The notes under the pieces were generated by a model. It was not told the origin of the DNA, did no database searches, and saw only the letters and a list, made by a program, of their open reading frames with translations. From positions 1 to 64,000 of the forward strand of contig NZ_FOTK01000020.1 of assembly GCF_900114535.1 (NCBI RefSeq): 64,000 nt of DNA, read 5' to 3'. This document shows, one piece after another, positions 58,631-64,000 of the stretch (within the stretch, counting starts at the first letter, position 1; each line of letters opens with the position of its first letter). This DNA comes from Methylobacterium pseudosasicola. GTDB lineage: Bacteria > Pseudomonadota > Alphaproteobacteria > Rhizobiales > Beijerinckiaceae. Made by a program: the position numbers and the translations under genes.

Positions 58631-58741
58631 GGCGCAGGTCCCCTCTCCTGTGCGGGAGAGGGACAGGGTGAGGGATGCGACTTCTCCGGAAAGCCCTAGT
58701 CCCTCACCCCAACCCTCTCCCGCACGGGCGAGGGGGCGTGT
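58631..58741. repeat. Palindromic repeat of the GGAGAGGGG family
   Basis: A 13-bp perfect pair GTGCGGGAGAGGG (58650-58662) and CCCTCTCCCGCAC (58713-58725), plus an inner GGTGAGGGA/TCCCTCACC pair. The left edge GGCGCAGGTCCCCTCTCC is the reverse complement of the tail of the repeat at 4380-4566. It fills most of the 371-bp gap between ycjX and ycjF. Confidence 0.82.
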
Positions 58742-58877
58742 CGCGGCCGGCGCGAAGCGATGGGTCAACATTGGAGTCCGTGCCAGCGACGGCACCCGGC
58801 GCACCCGCACGGACCGGCTCCAACAGCCCACCGCCCTGAGGGCAAAACCGAAAAAACCCCTCTGGAGGCCGTAAGCC

Positions 58878-59906
58878 ATGTCCTCAGGCCAGAAACCCCG
58901 CGCCTTCCGGATCAATCCCGAGCCGCCCCCCGGTCCGGGGGTGACCACGACGCCGCTCGCGGCCCGGCCGGAGCAGGCCCGGATCGTGGAGGAGCCGTTC
59001 GAGATCGTCGACGCGGCCGACGGCGTCGCGGTGCCGGTGGCGCCGCGGCGGGGTTCGCCCTGGGGGGCGCTGTTCCTGTCGGCGGCCGGCGGCCTGGTCT
59101 CGTTGGGGATCGGGTTGTCGGTCGAGCGGATGATCGCCGACCTGTTCCAGGCTGCGCCCTGGCTCGGCTGGGTGGCGCTCGCGCTATTGGGCCTCGCCGG
59201 GCTGGCGCTGCTGGCGATCGTCGGGCGGGAGCTCGCCGGGCTGCGGCGCGAGCGGAAGATCGAGCGGCTGCGGCAATCGGCGGTCGACGCGCTCGCCACC
59301 CGCGACCATACCGGCGCGCAGGCGGTGGTGCAGGCCCTCTCGGCCTTCTACGCCGACCGCGAATCCCTGGCCCCGGGCCGCGCCCGGATCGACGCCGCCG
59401 CCGACGCGATCCTCGACGTGGACGATCGGATCGGGCTGGCCGAGCACGAATTGCTGGCGGGCCTCGATCGGCAGGCGCGCAACGCCATCGCGTCCGCCGC
59501 CAAGCAGGTCTCGGCGGTCACGGCGCTCTCGCCGCGGGCGATCGTCGATGTCGCGTTCGTGGTCTTCGCCGCCGTCCGGCTGCTGCGCCGGATCGCCGCC
59601 ATCTACGGCGGCCGGCCGGGCTTCCTCGGCTTCCTGCGTCTGGCGCGGGCCGCGGTGGGGCATCTCACCGTCACCGGCGGCATGGCAGTGGGCGAGAGCG
59701 TGATGCAGCAGGTGCTGGGGCTCGGGATCGCCGCCCGGGTCTCGGCCAAGCTGGGGGAGGGCGTGCTCAACGGGCTGATGACCGCCCGCTTCGGGCTGGC
59801 CGCCCTCAATGTCTGCCGGCCGCTGCCGTTCGTGCGCGAGGCGCCGCCGCGACTGGCCGACGTGGCGGGCGAGCTCCTGCGCGCGGCCGAGCCCGATCCG
59901 AAATAG
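58878..59906 (+). CDS. ycjF: UPF0283 (YcjF/TIGR01620) family membrane protein
   Basis: A 342-residue protein with two N-terminal membrane helices (about 56-75 and 95-112, GWVALALLGLAGLALLAIVG) and a C-terminal domain including ALSPRAIVDVAFVVFAAVRL and GFLGFLRLARAAVGHLTVTG. Members pair with YcjX. The role is unknown, with links to envelope stress and, in relatives, phage-shock regulons. The ATG at 58878 has GGAGG 11 bases before it. It converges on the small gene at 59916. Confidence 0.92.
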   Translation: MSSGQKPRAFRINPEPPPGPGVTTTPLAARPEQARIVEEPFEIVDAADGVAVPVAPRRGSPWGALFLSAAGGLVSLGIGLSVERMIADLFQAAPWLGWVALALLGLAGLALLAIVGRELAGLRRERKIERLRQSAVDALATRDHTGAQAVVQALSAFYADRESLAPGRARIDAAADAILDVDDRIGLAEHELLAGLDRQARNAIASAAKQVSAVTALSPRAIVDVAFVVFAAVRLLRRIAAIYGGRPGFLGFLRLARAAVGHLTVTGGMAVGESVMQQVLGLGIAARVSAKLGEGVLNGLMTARFGLAALNVCRPLPFVREAPPRLADVAGELLRAAEPDPK

Positions 59907-59915
59907 GCCGGACGG

Positions 59916-60146
59916 CTATTTGGCGGCGGCCGTGGCGGCGCGGCGGTTGGCGATGCGCGTGAACATGTTGCCGGTGTAGTCGGCGACCTTCGGCTTCTCG
60001 ACCTCGCCGACCTTCGCCTCGAACGCCTCGATGCGCTTCAGGAGCGCGGCGTCGTTGAACAGCGAGCTGTTGAAGTTGATGTGGGCCCGGGGCCCGAGGG
60101 CGGCCTGGACCGCGTCGAGTCGTTCCAGAAGCTCTTTACGCGTCAC
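59916..60146 (-). CDS. Small conserved-looking hypothetical protein
   Basis: A soluble 76-residue protein, MTRKELLERLDAVQAALGPR followed by FNDAALLKRIEAFEAKVGEV, with helical character and a basic C-terminus (RIANRRAATAAAK). No domain is recognised. The ribosome-binding site GGAGAGCACCGTG precedes the ATG at 60146. It lies convergently with ycjF. Confidence 0.6.
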   Translation of the reverse strand: MTRKELLERLDAVQAALGPRAHINFNSSLFNDAALLKRIEAFEAKVGEVEKPKVADYTGNMFTRIANRRAATAAAK

Positions 60147-60240
60147 GGTGCTCTCCAGGGGCGCCTTCGGGGCGAAGGACCGCCCAAGCCCACACTGGAG
60201 GCCGCGAGGGTAAACGACGCGTTAACGTGAGGCGGAGCGC

Positions 60241-60792
60241 CTACAGCCCCTTCAGGAACCCGGCGAGGCGCATCAGCCCCTCCGGCCATGGCCCGTGCCC
60301 GCTGGCGACGTTGATGTGACCCGATTCGCCGGCATCGACGGTCAGAGAGCCCCAGCTATGGGCGAAATCGTCGGCCCGGTCATAGGTGCAATACGGGTCG
60401 GTGCGGCTGGCGACCAGGAGCGACGGGAAGGGCAGGGGGTCCCGGGGAACCGGCGCGAAGGCGCGCACCGATTCGGGCAGGTCGGGCGCCTCCTCGACAT
60501 CCGGGCACGCCACGAACAGGGCACCGCGCACGATTCCGGGGGCGAAACGCGGCGCCGCCTCGACGCAGGCCACCACCCCGAGGCTGTGGGCGATCAGGAT
60601 CACCGGTCGGGTCGCGGCCGCCACCGCGTCTGCGATCCGCCCGCACCAGGCCTCCGGGGTCGGCGCGTGCCAATCGTCCTGGGCCACCACCTGCGCGGTG
60701 GCGAGGCGCCCGGCCCAGCGGGCCTGCCAGTGGTCCTCGTCCGAGCCTCCGAGCCCCGGGACGATGAGGATGTCGCAATCGGCGGTCTTCAT
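60241..60792 (-). CDS. RBBP9/YdeN-type serine hydrolase
   Basis: A 183-residue alpha/beta-hydrolase of the RBBP9 group: DILIVPGLGGSDEDHWQARW near the N-terminus, the nucleophile motif IAHSLGVVACVEAA with catalytic Ser near residue 70, DPYCTYDRADDFA with the Asp, and SGHINVASGHGPWPEG with the His. The substrate is unknown. The triad is intact. It is followed by a dispersed palindrome upstream of its start. Confidence 0.9.
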   Translation of the reverse strand: MKTADCDILIVPGLGGSDEDHWQARWAGRLATAQVVAQDDWHAPTPEAWCGRIADAVAAATRPVILIAHSLGVVACVEAAPRFAPGIVRGALFVACPDVEEAPDLPESVRAFAPVPRDPLPFPSLLVASRTDPYCTYDRADDFAHSWGSLTVDAGESGHINVASGHGPWPEGLMRLAGFLKGL

Positions 60793-60804
60793 GCCGGCTG
60801 ACTA

Positions 60805-60853
60805 GCGCATGATGCGGAAAAGTGGAAACCGGTTTTCCGGAATCATCATGCGC
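60805..60853. repeat. Dispersed palindrome GCGCATGATG...CATCATGCGC
   Basis: Outer perfect 10-bp arms GCGCATGATG (60805-60814) and CATCATGCGC (60844-60853); an inner GGAAAA/TTTTCC pair flanks AACCGG. Palindromes of this type, with GGAAAAGTGGAAACCGG inside, are very common in Hyphomicrobiales. It starts 12 bases upstream of the RBBP9-like gene start. Confidence 0.85.
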
Positions 60854-60901
60854 GAACAAGGCGCTAGCGCAACCGTCCGCGGAAGGCGTCGAGACCGCCG
60901 G

Positions 60902-61975
60902 TCACTCCGCGGCGATCGGGGCCGCCCGGGCCGGATCGGTGATGTGGCGGGCGATCTGGGTCGAGGCGTGGTTCTTGGCCTTCGCCTCGATCTCGAAATC
61001 GGCCCAGACCATGTGGCGAGCGACGAGGTCGTTCACCGCCCGGTTCCACATCATGTCGGAATGGGCGGCGAGATCCCGGACCGCGTGGCCGGCGGCGCGC
61101 AGGGCCGGGAAGTCGGGCAAGGCGTCGGGATCGCAATCGGCTGAGACCGCCTCGCGCGAGACGCTGATATGGGCCACCGGCCGCACCCCGCGCCAGGAGC
61201 CCCGCACCCGGGCGATGCGGGGATCGTCGGGCTCGATGTATTCGCCGCCGCTCTGGACCCAGTGATGGTGCAGGTCGAGCACCACCGGCACGAGGTCGGC
61301 GAGCTGGAGCACCGCCTCGATCCCGAAGACGTTCTCGTCGTTCTCGACCGTGACGAGGTCGCGCGCCACCTGGCTCGCCCGGGGCAGGGTCTCGCGGAAC
61401 CCCGCCACCCCCGGGTCACCGGCGCCGACATGGATGTTGATGTGGGCGCCGTGCGGGTGCCAGCCGCCGCCATAGCCCATGCGGTCGAAAATCTCGGCGT
61501 GGTAGTCGAGTTCGGACAGGCCGTTGGCGATGGCCGCCGGGTTGCGGCTCGCCAGCAGGCAGAACGGGCCCGGGTGGAAGCTCAGGCGCACGCCGAGGCG
61601 GCGCGCCAGCGCTCCGGCCTCCGCAAGCCCGCGCTCGACCAGGGTGGCCATCTCGGGCTCGGCGTAGATCGCGCGGGCGATGGCGTGGGTGTAGCCGGGC
61701 AGGACGTTGCTCGCCATGCGCAGCAGGCGCTCGATCGGCGGCCGCGCCCCGACCCAGGCGATCTGGCGCGCCAGCGCATCGAGATTGTGCGCGACGAGAC
61801 CGCCGAGCTTCGCCCGCCGGGCGACGGGGTCCAGCTTGGCGAGATGCGCCATGGTCACGCTGGTCAGATTCATGTGGAGCGTCGCCTCGCGCTCCGCCTT
61901 GAGGGTAGCGTGGGTGCCGGGCGGCTCGTCCAGGACGAACTTGCAGCAGAATCCGAGGCGGGGCTGATCGCGCAT
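60902..61975 (-). CDS. uvsE: UV damage endonuclease UvsE/UvdE
   Basis: A TIM-barrel endonuclease that nicks DNA 5' of UV photoproducts in an alternative excision-repair route. The 357-residue protein shows the N-terminal RLGFCCKFV, RLSFHPGPFCLLASRNPAAI, VTVENDENVFG, and VLDLHHHWV with the metal-binding His cluster. I chose the ATG at 61975 at the RDQPRLGFCCKF N-terminus; an ATG at 61993 is possible. It is divergent from the YihY gene, 121 bp apart. It fits a sunlight-exposed lifestyle. Confidence 0.93.
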   Translation of the reverse strand: MRDQPRLGFCCKFVLDEPPGTHATLKAEREATLHMNLTSVTMAHLAKLDPVARRAKLGGLVAHNLDALARQIAWVGARPPIERLLRMASNVLPGYTHAIARAIYAEPEMATLVERGLAEAGALARRLGVRLSFHPGPFCLLASRNPAAIANGLSELDYHAEIFDRMGYGGGWHPHGAHINIHVGAGDPGVAGFRETLPRASQVARDLVTVENDENVFGIEAVLQLADLVPVVLDLHHHWVQSGGEYIEPDDPRIARVRGSWRGVRPVAHISVSREAVSADCDPDALPDFPALRAAGHAVRDLAAHSDMMWNRAVNDLVARHMVWADFEIEAKAKNHASTQIARHITDPARAAPIAAE

Positions 61976-62096
61976 AGGATGCACAACGCGCATCGGGGCC
62001 AGGCGTGCCCGAAATCGCGCGCGGAACGGCCGCGCTTCGGCGACGTTTGAGCCTTCGAGCGCGGCAGTTCCGCGCGGACGGCCCTCTCGTACCACC

Positions 62097-63284
62097 ATGC
62101 CCGCGTCGCCCCCCCGCCCGAGTTCCGAACCGGATGCCGGCTCGATCCTCTGGATCCTGATGCTCGGCTCGGCCCTGGTGGCGCTCGCCGCGACGCCCGC
62201 CCGGCGACGCGCGACCGCTCAGCCCGAAGTTCTGGAACCGCCGGCGGATCGGTCGGACGAAGCCGACCCCGCACGCAAGAAAGCCGTGAATTCCGGCGCG
62301 CGCTCGATCGTGGGCCGCGCCGCGCAGCTCACCGCCGCGACCCAGCCCGAGCGCGGCCGCGCCGCCAACAGTCCCTCCGAGATGACCCCGGCCGGCTGGA
62401 AGGACATCGCGGTCCGGGTCTACCTGGAATTCAACAAGGACCGGGTGCTGGCGGTGGCCGCCGGGGTGACCTTCTACACCCTGCTGTCCCTGTTCCCGGC
62501 GATCGCCGCTCTGGTGAGCTGCTACGGCCTGTTCGCCGACGTCAACGCCATCAACGAGCACTTGGCGCAGCTGCACGCGGTGCTGCCTTCGGGCGCGGTC
62601 GAGCTGATCGGCGACCAGATCAAGCGCATCGCCGCCAAGGGCAGCAGCTCGCTCAGCGTCACCTTCTTCACCAGCCTGCTGCTGTCGCTGTGGAGCGCCA
62701 ACGCCGCCATGAAGGCGATGTTCGATGCGCTGAACGTCGTCTACGAGGAGGAGGAGAAGCGCAACTTCTTCTGGCTCAACATCCGCTCGCTCACCTTCAC
62801 GGTGGGCGCCCTGCTGTTCATCATCATCGCGCTCAACGCGATCGTGGTGGTGCCGGTGGTGCTGAACTTCCTCGGCCTCGGCTCAGGCGCGTGGCTGCTC
62901 GCGGCCCTGCGCTGGCCGGCGGTGCTGCTGGTGCTGCTCGCCGGGCTGTCGGTGCTGTACCGGTTCGGCCCGAGCCGGGAGCATGCCCGCTGGCGCTGGG
63001 TCGGCGTCGGCAGCATCGTGGCGGGGCTGCTCTGGCTGATCGCGTCCCTGCTGTTCTCTTGGTACGTCGCGAGCTTCGGCACGTACAACGAGACCTACGG
63101 GTCGCTCGGTGCCGTGATCGGCTTCATGACCTGGATCTGGATCTCATCGACCATCGTGCTGCTCGGCGGCGAGATCAACGCCGAGCTGGAACACCAGACC
63201 GCCCGCGACACCACCACGGGTGCGCCCCTGCCGATGGGCCACCGCCGGGCCCGGATGGCTGACACCGTGGGGGCGGCGGCCTGA
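62097..63284 (+). CDS. YihY/virulence-factor BrkB-family membrane protein
   Basis: A 395-residue protein with about 100 residues of N-terminal low-complexity extension, then six membrane helices: [60 protein letters not shown] and [20 protein letters not shown]. This is the UPF0761/YihY family, formerly misnamed ribonuclease BN. A proposed role is in envelope or virulence functions; the biochemical role is unknown. Start ATG 62097. Confidence 0.9.
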   Translation: MPASPPRPSSEPDAGSILWILMLGSALVALAATPARRRATAQPEVLEPPADRSDEADPARKKAVNSGARSIVGRAAQLTAATQPERGRAANSPSEMTPAGWKDIAVRVYLEFNKDRVLAVAAGVTFYTLLSLFPAIAALVSCYGLFADVNAINEHLAQLHAVLPSGAVELIGDQIKRIAAKGSSSLSVTFFTSLLLSLWSANAAMKAMFDALNVVYEEEEKRNFFWLNIRSLTFTVGALLFIIIALNAIVVVPVVLNFLGLGSGAWLLAALRWPAVLLVLLAGLSVLYRFGPSREHARWRWVGVGSIVAGLLWLIASLLFSWYVASFGTYNETYGSLGAVIGFMTWIWISSTIVLLGGEINAELEHQTARDTTTGAPLPMGHRRARMADTVGAAA

Positions 63285-63400
63285 TCGTTCGACCCGGCGC
63301 CGGAGCGACAGGTCGCCGCCGGTGCCATCGCATTCACCCCCGCGGGACTGCCGAGGCCGGGGCGCAATGCCTATATCTCTCGCCGAAAAGGGAGATGTTC

Positions 63401-63811
<411 letters not shown>

Positions 63812-63878
63812 GGCACCCGGTTCCGGTCTAACCTGGGTTGGGAAAACCGCCGCGAAAGACGGGATATCGGGGACAGGC

Positions 63879-63903
63879 GGGGTTGTGAGCGAATCACAAC
63901 CCC
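63879..63903. promoter_or_regulatory. Perfect 10-bp dyad near window end
   Basis: GGGGTTGTGA-GCGAA-TCACAACCCC, about 68 bases after msrB. There is no T run. It could be an operator for a gene starting beyond the right edge or a terminator for msrB. The last 97 bases of the window show no complete gene. Confidence 0.5.
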
Positions 63904-64000
63904 GTTCCGGTCTTGATTTCGGCGTGTTTTTGCTTAGCGCTTAACCGTCTCATGGTATCGCCATCCGGTATTGGCGATGGATGTGGTCAAGGGCGAGCCA

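Overview
The window is high-GC DNA from an alphaproteobacterium of the order Hyphomicrobiales. It most resembles Methylobacterium or a close relative, which is an inference from gene content and order. Supporting signs are a fused IspDF, the order lipA / COQ10-like / cinA-like / ispDF / dusB(nifR3)-ntrB-ntrC, the order gyrA-coaD-cyclophilins, many chemoreceptors, a UvsE endonuclease, and abundant palindromic intergenic repeats of the kind seen in this order. There are no rRNA, tRNA, prophage, IS or CRISPR features.

Layout. 1-3.8 kb (minus strand): a chemosensory gene set, CheW / CheR-TPR / CheW / chemoreceptor, with the order expected of a Wsp-like or alternative-function pathway; the receptor runs off the left edge. 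4.0-9.7 kb: a small secreted basic protein, then a glycerol module glpR-glpD-glpK-glpF with two palindromic operator candidates sharing TTCG-N4-CGAA. 9.8-19.1 kb: housekeeping genes (lipA, COQ10-like, a flavin monooxygenase, CinA C-terminal amidase, MAPEG protein, ispDF, dusB) followed by the nitrogen two-component pair ntrB-ntrC. 19.1-22.8 kb: small accessory genes (an Rmf/CrpP-like protein, a hicAB toxin-antitoxin pair), a cystathionine beta-lyase, and an HxlR regulator divergent from an NAD(P)-binding oxidoreductase. 23.0-26.4 kb: a tightly overlapping envelope-glycolipid cassette (ArnT-like GT39, GT2, LABN-domain protein) with a PNPOx-family enzyme. 26.6-32.1 kb: a chemoreceptor, RarD, and a PAS-PAS-histidine kinase-REC-REC hybrid.

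32.1-33.5 kb is a lower-GC patch with an acetyltransferase and a coding remnant that loses its 3' end at the border of a P1-family peptidase. 34.6-39.8 kb: a 3-hydroxyisobutyrate dehydrogenase-like enzyme, then two convergent chemoreceptors, one membrane-bound with a Cache-like sensor and one soluble with a FIST sensor. 40.2-50.9 kb: sppA, a His/Arg-rich secreted protein, gyrA, coaD, two cyclophilins, mobA, mrp, a stress-type PNPOx protein and pncB. 51.2-63.8 kb: a Tat-exported MmgE/PrpD homologue, an AI-2E transporter with a large C-terminal extension, hisN, ycjX and ycjF, an RBBP9-type hydrolase, uvsE, a YihY-type membrane protein and msrB.

Two themes stand out. The first is signal input: four chemoreceptors of different sensor type, one chemosensory adaptor set, one hybrid kinase and NtrBC lie within 40 kb. 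The second is intergenic architecture: nearly every long gap is filled by long perfect or near-perfect inverted repeats, including a mosaic of four consecutive hairpins present in two full copies and one partial copy. I did not find a clearly new defence or biosynthetic system. The best candidates for something undescribed are the FIST/Cache receptor pair, the C-terminal domain of the AI-2E transporter, and the multi-hairpin repeat.
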